Source: CAZPUI01 sp964415525 (lineage in GTDB: Bacteria > Acidobacteriota > Holophagae > Holophagales > Holophagaceae). Taken from it: 18,194 bases of DNA. Below the pieces are notes generated by a model. The model was not told where the DNA came from. It saw only the letters and a program-made list of their open reading frames with translations, and made no database searches. Positions 1 to 6,528 of this stretch are shown piece after piece. Both the position numbers and the translations under genes were made by a program. The stretch is from assembly GCA_964415525.1 (NCBI GenBank), contig CAYQAS010000086.1:1-18194 (forward strand), written 5' to 3'. The first letter of the stretch is position 1, and the number at the start of each line of letters is the position of its first letter.

Positions 1-132
1 GGTTGAACGTCTGAGTCTTCATGGAATCTCCCGGGGCCTCAGCCCCCTAGGGCTCCCTTGCCTCGCGATCCCTCCATGAAACCCTCCACCAGCTTGAAAA
101 TAGGGGGAGGTGGGCTTCCTGCAGAGGTCGCT

Positions 133-159
133 GCCGACGGGAGCGTCAATCGGCTTTTT
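133..159 (+). terminator. Weak candidate intrinsic terminator
   Basis: GCCGA at 133-137 can pair with TCGGC at 150-154, and five Ts follow at 155-159. The stem is only 5 bp and the loop is 12 nt, so this is weak. If real, it would end a plus-strand transcript entering from the left of the window, converging on the minus-strand transferase gene. The rest of positions 1-197 shows no gene I can support. Confidence 0.25.
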
Positions 160-197
160 CAGAATAGCACCTGCATCTGATGCCGTCTTTCGAGGTC

Positions 198-1283
198 CTA
201 TCGCTTCTGGATCAGCACCGGAACCCTTTCGCGTCGAAGGGCCAGCATGTGGATCAGGCGGATGCAGACCGCGAGGAAGGCCAGCGGGCTGACCTTGGCG
301 AAGAATCCAAGGGTTGGCCCCATCAAATTGGCCGTAAGGGCGGTCAGGCAGAGCAGAAGGGCGGAGCCCGCAAGCAGAAGCAGACTCGCCTTGGGGCCGA
401 AGCCCAATCGGAGCAAATGATGGTGAAGGTGTTCCATGTCCCCCTTCATGAGGGGTCGCCCGCTCATCTTCCGCTCCAGGATGACGTGCAGGGTGTCCAA
501 AATGGGGAGCCCTAAGACGACGACTGATGTGATGAACCCAATCTCGATGGTCCCATCGGCATGACTGATGAGGGGGAGGGCGGCGAGGACAAAGCCCACC
601 AGCAGGGATCCTCCATCGCCCATGAAGAGCCGTGCTGGATGCCAGTTGAACCAGAGGAATCCCAGGAGGGAGCCGCAAAGGGCGAACGCGATGGCCGCCC
701 CTGGGCCGTTGCCCTTCACGAGAAAGAGAATGCCAAACGTGCAGGAGGCAAGGACGCCCACGGTGGCTGCGAGGCCATCCATGCCATCGAGCAGGTTCAT
801 GGCGTTGGTCACCCCCACGATCCAGAGGACCGAGAGAGGATAGGAAAGTACGCCAAATGCGAGTGGCGTGTCTGACCAGGGAACTTGGCAACCCTGAAAA
901 CGAAATCCACCCGCAACAAGGCATAGAGCCGCGATGAACTCCACCAGGAGCTTGTCGGTGGCCTTCAGATTCTGGAAATCGTCCAACACGCCCATGATGT
1001 GGATCAGGAAAGCGCCCAGGACCACTGGCCAGAGTGGGATGGCTCCGTGAACAACTCCCAGGGGGTGTTCTCCGCGCAGGGTGAGCAACAGCAACGCCAT
1101 GGCGAAGGCGCCAAAGATGGCGATGCCGCCTAACCGTGGAACCGGCTCGGCGTGGAGCTTTCGGGGACCAGTCGGATCGTACCAGCCGAAGCTCCGGGCC
1201 AGGCCGAGGATCACGGGACACTGGATGAGGCAAAATGCCGAACCGAGCGCCAGTGCAACGATGGGCATCGCGGAAAATTCCAT
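198..1283 (-). CDS. WecA/MraY-like polyprenyl-phosphate sugar-1-phosphate transferase
   Basis: A 361-residue polytopic membrane protein of the glycosyltransferase 4 (MraY/WecA/TagO) family. These enzymes move a sugar-1-phosphate from a UDP-sugar onto a polyprenyl phosphate at the inner membrane, starting O-antigen, teichoic-acid or capsule synthesis. Visible family motifs are the GVLDD aspartates (D101, D102), NAMNLLDGMDG (160-170) with D166, the MGDGGS loop with D223, and the histidine-rich DMEHLHHHLLRLGF loop (282-295). The GDMEHLHHHL loop and the residue after the LDD motif resemble WecA/TagO-type proteins more than MraY. Length is normal. The ATG at 1283 has only a weak GGA-type ribosome site; another in-frame ATG lies five codons in. 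No other glycan genes are adjacent, so the sugar cannot be assigned. Confidence 0.88.
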   Translation of the reverse strand: MEFSAMPIVALALGSAFCLIQCPVILGLARSFGWYDPTGPRKLHAEPVPRLGGIAIFGAFAMALLLLTLRGEHPLGVVHGAIPLWPVVLGAFLIHIMGVLDDFQNLKATDKLLVEFIAALCLVAGGFRFQGCQVPWSDTPLAFGVLSYPLSVLWIVGVTNAMNLLDGMDGLAATVGVLASCTFGILFLVKGNGPGAAIAFALCGSLLGFLWFNWHPARLFMGDGGSLLVGFVLAALPLISHADGTIEIGFITSVVVLGLPILDTLHVILERKMSGRPLMKGDMEHLHHHLLRLGFGPKASLLLLAGSALLLCLTALTANLMGPTLGFFAKVSPLAFLAVCIRLIHMLALRRERVPVLIQKR

Positions 1284-1401
1284 GTCTGATTCCGGTGGGA
1301 TGAGGTGCTAGATCCATGGAATCGGACGCGCTCCGGCGGGGCTTGAATTTCCCGATAGCAACTCGTCCCGAGTCCTCAGAAGCAATTCCCTCCGCGCCCG
1401 C

Positions 1402-1413
1402 CTTGCGCGCAAG
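1402..1413. promoter_or_regulatory. Perfect 12-bp palindrome CTTGCGCGCAAG
   Basis: An exact 12-bp palindrome lies 42 bp upstream of the small biotinyl-fold gene, in the 172-bp divergent gap between it and the transferase gene. It could be an operator, but a chance GC-rich palindrome is also plausible. I could not place a convincing -35/-10 pair nearby. Confidence 0.2.
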
Positions 1414-1455
1414 CGGCGTTCACCATACCTTCTCGCACATGACCAAGGAGCGGGC

Positions 1456-1683
1456 ATGATCGTCCGGGCAGAGTGGCCGGGAACCGTGGTGGATTTGCTG
1501 GTGTCCGTGGGACAGGAAGTCGAAGAGGACGAGGCGCTGGTCCTGCTCGAAGGCACGGACTCTGCTCATACGCCTTTCTATGCCAACGCAGCCGAGGCCG
1601 GGAAAGTGATCAAGGTGCTGGTCGAAGAAGGTGATTTCGTGGAAGAGGACGACGAACTGCTCGAACTCACTGAGATGGAGTGA
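1456..1683 (+). CDS. Biotinyl/lipoyl-fold protein lacking the modifiable lysine
   Basis: A 75-residue acidic protein with the layout of a biotin carboxyl carrier or lipoyl domain: PGTVVDLLVSVGQEVEEDEAL (residues 8-28) and the second-half repeat GKVIKVLVEEGDFVEEDDELL (49-69). In true biotin carriers the hairpin between the halves reads E-A/S-M-K-M and the lysine carries biotin. Here that stretch is E32-G-T-D-S, and the only lysines (K50, K53) lie in the second half. It therefore probably carries no cofactor; a degenerate carrier or a scaffold-like domain is possible. The start is well supported by AAGGAG at 1445-1450, 5 nt before the ATG. The gene lies 53 bp upstream of pyrC on the same strand, so cotranscription is likely. 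No carboxylase gene is visible. The function is not known to me. Confidence 0.75.
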   Translation: MIVRAEWPGTVVDLLVSVGQEVEEDEALVLLEGTDSAHTPFYANAAEAGKVIKVLVEEGDFVEEDDELLELTEME

Positions 1684-1736
1684 CTCCGCGGTCACGTCTG
1701 GGCTGGGCTAACATGGAATCCTTGCTCGAGGTTTCC

Positions 1737-3029
1737 ATGTCCCTGCTTGTGAAGCACGCCCGCATTCTGGACCCCGCCGCCCGCCTTGACACGGTCGGTT
1801 CCCTCCTTGTGGTGGATGGCAAGGTGGCCGCCATTGGCGCAGGCGTAGACACGGATCCCCGCGCCGTAGGAGCGGAGGTGGTGGACGCCGCCGGCAAATT
1901 GCTCGTTCCGGGTCTGATCGACATCCACGTCCATTTCCGGGAGCCCGGCCAGACGGCCAAGGAGTGCATCGCCACCGGCGCGAAGGCTGCGGTCGCGGGC
2001 GGTTTCACCGCAGTGTGCGCCATGGCGAACACCAAACCCGTGAACGACAGCGTGGCCATTACGGAACTGATGCTCAACCGTGCCAAGGCCGCGAACCTGT
2101 GCCGCTACTTCCCCATCGGCACCGTTACTCGTGGCATGGAAGGCGAGGAGTTGGCGGATTACGGCACGCTACACGCGGCAGGCTGCGTGGCCTTCAGTGA
2201 TGACGGTAAGCCGGTGATGAACGCCGAAATCATGCGCAAGGCTCTGCAGTACACCAAGTGGGTCGGGGCGCCCATCATCGCGCACGAAGAGGACAAGAAC
2301 CTCGCGGGCAAGGGCTACATGCACGAGGGCGCGACGTCTGCCTGCCTCGGGTGCCACGGCATTCCTGCCGAGGCCGAGGAAGTCATGGTGGCCCGGGACA
2401 TCGTCCTGGTGGAGCACAGTGGCGCTCCGCTCCACTTCGCCCACATCTCCACCAAGGGTGCCCTGGCGCTCATCCGTGAGGCCAAGAAGCGAGGGCTACC
2501 GGTGACCTGCGAGGTCGCGCCGCACCACTTCGCCCTTTCCGACAAGGAGATGGGCCGTTTCGACGCCAACTTCAAGATGAATCCGCCCCTCCGCACGGAA
2601 GCGGATATCCAGGCGGTGCTGGAAGCCCTGGCGGATGGTACCGTGGATGCCATCGCCACGGATCACGCTCCTCATGGTTGGGACGACAAGGAGATGGAAT
2701 TGCCTTGGGCGGCCTTCGGTGTCATCGGGCTGGAGACCGCGCTGCCCCTCACCCTGGAACTCCTGGTGAATCGCGGCGTCATTTCCCTGAATCGTGCCAT
2801 TGAGCTGCTCACCATTGGACCCGCCAAGGTGGTGCATCTCGATCGGCAGGGCCTCGGGACCCTGGCTGTGGGTAATCCTGCCGACTTCACACTCGTGGAT
2901 CTGGAAGCCAAGGTCACCGTGGACCGAGCGTTCATCCAGAGCCGCAGTTTCAACACGCCGTTCAAGGGCATGGAACTTCCGGGCAAGGTCCTGGGGACTT
3001 GGGTCGAAGGGCGTCAAGTCTGGGGATAA
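1737..3029 (+). CDS. pyrC: Dihydroorotase, class I
   Basis: A 430-residue cytosolic zinc amidohydrolase that interconverts N-carbamoyl-aspartate and dihydroorotate, the third step of de novo pyrimidine synthesis. The zinc motif D-I-H-V-H-F-R is at 62-68 (H64, H66). The class I signature FSDDGKPV is at 153-160, further metal-ligand candidates are H183 and H236, and the catalytic ATDHAPH motif is at 307-313 with D309. The FSDDG form resembles the Aquifex/Bacillus-type enzyme, which often partners with aspartate transcarbamoylase; no pyrB is in this window. I chose the ATG at 1737 because GAGG at 1728-1731 sits 5 nt upstream and the protein then begins directly with the first beta strand. An ATG at 1713 is in frame but lacks a comparable site. 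Length is typical. Residues 203-207 happen to read CLGCH. Confidence 0.96.
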   Translation: MSLLVKHARILDPAARLDTVGSLLVVDGKVAAIGAGVDTDPRAVGAEVVDAAGKLLVPGLIDIHVHFREPGQTAKECIATGAKAAVAGGFTAVCAMANTKPVNDSVAITELMLNRAKAANLCRYFPIGTVTRGMEGEELADYGTLHAAGCVAFSDDGKPVMNAEIMRKALQYTKWVGAPIIAHEEDKNLAGKGYMHEGATSACLGCHGIPAEAEEVMVARDIVLVEHSGAPLHFAHISTKGALALIREAKKRGLPVTCEVAPHHFALSDKEMGRFDANFKMNPPLRTEADIQAVLEALADGTVDAIATDHAPHGWDDKEMELPWAAFGVIGLETALPLTLELLVNRGVISLNRAIELLTIGPAKVVHLDRQGLGTLAVGNPADFTLVDLEAKVTVDRAFIQSRSFNTPFKGMELPGKVLGTWVEGRQVWG

Positions 3030-3429
3030 ATCTATTGTGCTGAGCTGAAATCGGCCGCACCTGATTCTTCGCGACTGGAGAAGCTGGTGTGACCGGTGCG
3101 CTCGGGGCTCTTGTGGTGATTGATTGGTTGAGGCGTATTTCCAACATCCATCTCCCATGAGGCAGGGAGCGCGAGGAGGTCAGCGTGACGCCAGCCATGC
3201 TGCTCCTGACCGCCAGCAAGCGGGAAGTGATCTGGAAGGCAGGCGTCAATCAGGTGATACGGAGCTAAACATCTTCGGGGAAGGCGCTCCGAACTGCGGT
3301 TGTGGGCCCGGATCCACTTTCTGAAGCGTTTCCGTTCGTCCCTCTGGTTCTCCCAGGTGATCTGGGTGCACATGGCCTCGAAGCCCATACGCAGCATCCA
3401 CGAACTGTAAACGCATTTCAGGCATAAGT
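3030..3429. other. 400-bp stretch without a supported gene; possible coding remnants
   Basis: No complete gene is convincing here. On the plus strand a short frame from GTG 3185 (preceded by GAGGAGGT at 3173-3180) reads 27 codons to a stop at 3266-3268. A second frame, open from 3258 to a stop at 3407-3409, encodes a basic, tryptophan- and arginine-rich peptide including WARIHFLKRFRSSLWFSQVI. The two together could be the decayed end of a gene, but I do not recognise a family. Opposite-strand frames here show no motif. Confidence 0.3.
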
Positions 3430-3453
3430 AAGGGGCGCCAAGGGGCGCCCCTT
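3430..3453 (-). terminator. Strong hairpin at the 3' end of the SPFH gene
   Basis: AAGGGGCGCC (3430-3439) is the exact reverse complement of GGCGCCCCTT (3444-3453), giving a perfect 10-bp stem with a 4-nt loop. It lies 21 bp beyond the stop of the minus-strand SPFH gene. Neither side has a strong U-run, so it may act as a bidirectional terminator or as an RNA 3'-end stabiliser. Confidence 0.5.
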
Positions 3454-3474
3454 CTCATGCTTGGAGTGGACGAT

Positions 3475-4533
3475 CTACACGCCCATGCCGTGCTTGCGCA
3501 TGATGGCGGCGCGTTGGGCATCGAACTCCGGCTGGCTGATGAGCTGGGAGTCAAAGAGATCCTTGAGGTCCGTGAGCTCTTCCTTCAGCGACTTGGTCGG
3601 AGTGGCGGGAACCGGAGGCGGCTGCGGGGCGCCCATGCCCTGGGGATAGGGCTGCTGTTGCATCTGGCCCATGGACGCACCCATCTGGGCTCCCATCATG
3701 TTCCCCATCCCGACGCCCATGCCGAGGCCCATGCCCATGCCAGCCATGCCGCCGGGGTTCTGGGCGGCCAGGGGCATGCTGTCCGCCACCTGCATTTGGG
3801 TGTAGGCGCCCATCACAGGGGCCATCATCCCCACGCTGGTGCGCTTGTCCATCATCGCCTCGACCTCCTCCGGGAGGCTGATGTTCTCGATGAAGAGCTT
3901 TGAACATTCCAGGCCCATGGTCTGGAATTCAGGATCCATCTTGGCCCGCAGGAGGTCCGACAGTTCATCGTATTTGGCGGCCAGATCCAGGGCAGGGACC
4001 TTCGCCTCACCCAGGGCGTCCGTAAAGCGGCTGACGAGGCTCTTGCGGAGCTGCTCTTGGATGTCGGCGACGGAGAAGACACCGTTGGTGCCGACCACGT
4101 TCTTCAGGAAGCTCTTGGGATCCACCACCCGGATGGAATAGATGCCGAAGGCGCGGATGCGCAGGACACCGAAATCCGCATCGCGCATCATGATCGGGTT
4201 CGGCGTGCCCCAGCCGAGGTCGTTGAACAGCTTGGTGTTCAGGAAGTAGACATCGGACTTGAAGGGGCTTTCAAAGCCAAATTTCCAGCCCTTGAGCGTG
4301 GCCAGGATCGGCAGGTTCTGGGTGTTCAGCGTGTGTGTGCCGGGCCCGAAGGCGTCGGCAAACTGGCCTTCGTTGACGAAGACCGCCACCTGGCTCTCGC
4401 GCACGACGAGCTTGCCGCCGTTCTGGATTTCCTGGCCCCGGAACGGAAAGCGCCAGGCCATCGTGTCGTTGGTGTCGTCCAGCCACTCGACGACATCCAG
4501 GAATTGGGCTTTGCCCCAGTCCAAAAGACCCAT
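3475..4533 (-). CDS. SPFH-domain protein with Gly/Met-rich linker and C-terminal SHOCT motif
   Basis: A 352-residue protein resembling the bacterial SPFH/virion-core-like family (YdjI type). The N-terminal half, about 20-235, is the SPFH-like region: MAWRFPFRGQEIQNGGKLVV followed by ESQVAVFVNEGQ and a long helix-rich segment ending near EEVEAMMDKR. Residues 261-301 form a Gly/Met/Gln-rich low-complexity linker. The tail (315-346), with LKEELTDLKDLFDSQLIS and then PEFDAQ, fits a SHOCT short helical motif. There is no transmembrane segment or signal peptide. Known relatives form oligomeric cytosolic or membrane-associated assemblies; the exact role is unknown. I chose the ATG at 4533 because GGAGG (complement of 4539-4543) lies 5 nt upstream and relatives begin MGLLDW-like; a 17-codon upstream extension has no such support. 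Confidence 0.85.
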   Translation of the reverse strand: MGLLDWGKAQFLDVVEWLDDTNDTMAWRFPFRGQEIQNGGKLVVRESQVAVFVNEGQFADAFGPGTHTLNTQNLPILATLKGWKFGFESPFKSDVYFLNTKLFNDLGWGTPNPIMMRDADFGVLRIRAFGIYSIRVVDPKSFLKNVVGTNGVFSVADIQEQLRKSLVSRFTDALGEAKVPALDLAAKYDELSDLLRAKMDPEFQTMGLECSKLFIENISLPEEVEAMMDKRTSVGMMAPVMGAYTQMQVADSMPLAAQNPGGMAGMGMGLGMGVGMGNMMGAQMGASMGQMQQQPYPQGMGAPQPPPVPATPTKSLKEELTDLKDLFDSQLISQPEFDAQRAAIMRKHGMGV

Positions 4534-4637
4534 GTGAGCCTCCACGCAGCGTTTGCTGCCTCTCAAGTGTAGAGATGCCGTCAAGCCGGTCCTGTCTCCG
4601 GGGCCCAGCCGAGGGCATTCGGGGGACGAACGGAGGA

Positions 4638-4988
4638 TCAGTGCCTGCGGCCGGGTTTCGTCGGGTTCGAGATCATGGTTTTGGAATGGACGGCGTGTGT
4701 GTCGTTATCGACGACGCAGCGGAAGCCCTTTTCCGCTTTCGGCATGTGGATCTCTACCTCCCAGCCTCCCGTGGCGCCATTCAGCGGAATGCGATGTGAG
4801 GAGACAGCGATGCCACCCGTCTCGCGCTCGGCGATCTCCTCCGCCGTCTTTGCGTTAGAAACTGGGCGCACGTTCTTGATTCGCGGCGCGGAGGTCACTT
4901 TTGGCTCGCGCTTTCGGGCGGGAGCCTTGTCAGCAGCCGCAAGCGGAACCGCCAAGGTGAGGGAGAGACACAGGCACATCACGCGCAT
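4638..4988 (-). CDS. Small secreted protein with a PepSY-like domain
   Basis: A 116-residue protein, using the ATG at 4988. Residues 1-19 are a hydrophobic signal peptide ending VPLAAA before DK. A basic linker (21-45) is followed by KTAEEIAERETGGIAVSSHR (47-66), a hydrophobic strand GGWEVEIHMP (74-83) and FRCVVDNDTHAV (89-100). This helix-then-strands pattern with a terminal V-D-x-D/T-x-V strand resembles PepSY domains, which are found in periplasmic proteins and protease propeptides. The similarity is by eye only. An in-frame TTG eight codons upstream is a weaker start. It lies 40 bp downstream of the formyltransferase gene on the same strand and may be cotranscribed with it. The single cysteine of the mature protein is C91. 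No specific function can be assigned. Confidence 0.65.
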   Translation of the reverse strand: MRVMCLCLSLTLAVPLAAADKAPARKREPKVTSAPRIKNVRPVSNAKTAEEIAERETGGIAVSSHRIPLNGATGGWEVEIHMPKAEKGFRCVVDNDTHAVHSKTMISNPTKPGRRH

Positions 4989-5028
4989 GGACACCGCCAG
5001 GAAAGTGCCCAAAGAATAGATTGTGTAT

Positions 5029-5958
5029 TTATTCTTCGCAACCCGTCACGAGTGGGATTCCGCATTCCTTGATCCATGCGGCGTGCTCGGTGGGACGCTC
5101 GGAGCGTTCGTTCCCCTTGCGCAGGGCGATGAGGCGAAGGGCTCCATCCCGGAACCCGAGCAGCACGCCCTCGTTCGTAACGCGGTAATGACCCTGGGGG
5201 CATGGAAGGGCGGTGGGCAGTGCCCAGGCGACCTTGATAGGGCCAGCGGATGTCTCGAAGTAGGCATTGGGCCAGGGGTCGGCCACGGCGCGGATCTGAT
5301 TGAATGCTTCCTGGACGGTCATATCCAAAATAAGTCGGCTATCGGAAGGCTTCCTGCCGCCAAAGTAGGTGCTGGGACCCATCTCCCGTTGGGATTTACG
5401 TTGGATGGTTCCATCCAAAAGCTTCGGGATGGATGTGTGCAGGAGGCCACGCCCTGTGGATGCCGCGCGCTTCGTGAGCGAGAGTGGCGTCTCGTCCCAG
5501 GCAATCGGGATCCGTTCCTGGGCAAGGATGTCCCCGTCATCAGGCTTGGGCGTCATGGCGTGCAGGGTGATGCCGGTTTCCTCTTCTCCGTGCAGTAGCA
5601 CCCAGTTGATGGGGGCACGGCCGCGGTATTTGGGGAGCATGGAGCCATGGAGGTTGTACGAACCGCGTTTGGCAATTGTTAGAATTCGCTCCTGGATCAT
5701 TTCCCTGAAGTAGAAGCTGAACAGGAAGTCGGGTTGGAGCTGCTGCACGTCTTCAAAGACGGAGTCCGCATTGAAATCAGGTTCCATGAAGACCGGAATG
5801 CCGTGCTGTGCCGCGATGTCGGCCGGTGGTGTGAACCAGCGGTCCTCTGCCGGCTGCTCGTAGGTGTATAGCCTCAGGACCTCCACGCCAGCTTCAAGCA
5901 GCCCGACCAGGGCTTCGGCACCGACGTGAGAGTAGGCACATACCACCGCAGTTGCCAT
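5029..5958 (-). CDS. ArnA-type (sugar-amine) formyltransferase, stand-alone
   Basis: A 309-residue protein of the methionyl-tRNA formyltransferase superfamily that closely resembles the N-terminal formyltransferase domain of ArnA. ArnA formylates UDP-4-amino-4-deoxy-L-arabinose from N10-formyl-tetrahydrofolate during lipid A modification. Shared stretches include FSFYFREMI (80-88), NLHGSMLPKYRGRAP (102-116) and VADPWPNA. The catalytic triad falls at the same numbers as in ArnA: N102, H104 and D140. It ends after the FMT C-terminal subdomain, so the ArnA decarboxylase half is missing. GGAG sits just upstream of the ATG at 5958. No arnB/arnC/arnT-like or nucleotide-sugar gene is in the window, so the amino-sugar substrate is open. 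Methionyl-tRNA formyltransferase is less likely because the N-terminal sequence follows ArnA. Confidence 0.85.
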   Translation of the reverse strand: MATAVVCAYSHVGAEALVGLLEAGVEVLRLYTYEQPAEDRWFTPPADIAAQHGIPVFMEPDFNADSVFEDVQQLQPDFLFSFYFREMIQERILTIAKRGSYNLHGSMLPKYRGRAPINWVLLHGEEETGITLHAMTPKPDDGDILAQERIPIAWDETPLSLTKRAASTGRGLLHTSIPKLLDGTIQRKSQREMGPSTYFGGRKPSDSRLILDMTVQEAFNQIRAVADPWPNAYFETSAGPIKVAWALPTALPCPQGHYRVTNEGVLLGFRDGALRLIALRKGNERSERPTEHAAWIKECGIPLVTGCEE

Positions 5959-6241
5959 CGTGGCTCCAGAGCATGCGCGGCTTGGGCCGCGAGGCTGAAT
6001 TGTAACGCTGGGGATGCTGGTAGGCAGAGCCAGGGGCGAGTCTGCATTGCGTCAAATGTCACGAAGTTTGGACAAAGGTATGGCGTGCTGATGCCGGGGC
6101 TTTCATGATGGCTGCCGACTCCCCTGCCTTCATCTGTGCATGTTTTTCCTGGGCAAAGCCTTCTCTCTTGGTCTTCCGGGTGGGATGCCTGAATCGGCGC
6201 AGTGAGCTGTTTTCAATAAATACTCTTGAAATACTTGAATA

Positions 6242-6263
6242 CGACTAAATTGGTCGATTTTTT
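6242..6263 (+). terminator. Terminator-like hairpin with a six-T run upstream of the cytochrome cluster
   Basis: CGACTA (6242-6247) pairs with TGGTCG (6251-6256), including one G-T pair, around a 3-nt loop. It is followed by A and then six Ts (6258-6263), the form of an intrinsic terminator on the plus strand. No plus-strand gene ends upstream, so it may end an unseen small RNA from 5959-6240, act as a conditional attenuator, or be an accident of the AT-rich island. Confidence 0.35.
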
Positions 6264-6489
6264 GATTCCACATTCAAGCCATTCCTTTGATTGACGATGG
6301 AAGGCTGAATCCCTATGTTGGGGCATTCAGACCAATTGATCTGGAACCTGGGCCTTTGGGCCGTCTTTGTGATCACCAGGGACCCGAGTGCCGAACTGTC
6401 CAGCCTGAGTGGGGCGGTTCAGAGCCTCGATTGCTCGTACTGCTCCTGAGGAGACTGGGCATGGGAAGGGAAATCTGGGTTTGGAGAGT

Positions 6490-6507
6490 CTTGCCGCTTG
6501 CGGCAAG
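6490..6507 (+). promoter_or_regulatory. Perfect 8-bp hairpin just upstream of the barrel gene ribosome site
   Basis: CTTGCCGC (6490-6497) and GCGGCAAG (6500-6507) are exact reverse complements separated by two bases (or 7 bp with a 4-nt loop). The element ends 10 bp before the GGAGG at 6518-6522 of the barrel gene. It could form an mRNA structure that influences translation or stability of the cytochrome transcript. It has no U-run, so it is not a terminator. Confidence 0.35.
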
Positions 6508-6528
6508 GCGCTGCTCTGGAGGAAAGCC

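Larger units (their letters stand above)
5959..6528. promoter_or_regulatory. 570-bp divergent intergenic region with an AT-rich island
   Basis: No gene is convincing here. Most of the region is GC-rich, but about 6205-6270 is clearly AT-rich. It contains direct repeats of CTTGAA at 6225-6230 and 6234-6239 (9-bp period), with an inverted copy ATTCAAG at 6272-6278 matching CTTGAAT at 6234-6240. AATTGGTC at 6248-6255 is matched by its reverse complement GACCAATT at 6330-6337. The latter is part of a near-perfect 16-bp palindrome, CAGACCAATTGATCTG (6328-6343, one mismatched pair). These features fit a regulated promoter for the cytochrome cluster, but I cannot fix a transcription start. Confidence 0.45.

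Noticed and set aside
19..1317. A 432-codon minus-strand frame overlapping the transferase gene
   Set aside because: The alternative frame at 198-1283 has all WecA/MraY motifs; this one is Arg/Pro/His-rich with no motif.
2343..2357. CXXCH heme-like motif (CLGCH) inside dihydroorotase
   Set aside because: The protein is cytosolic with no signal peptide, and heme attachment occurs outside the inner membrane, so this is a coincidence.
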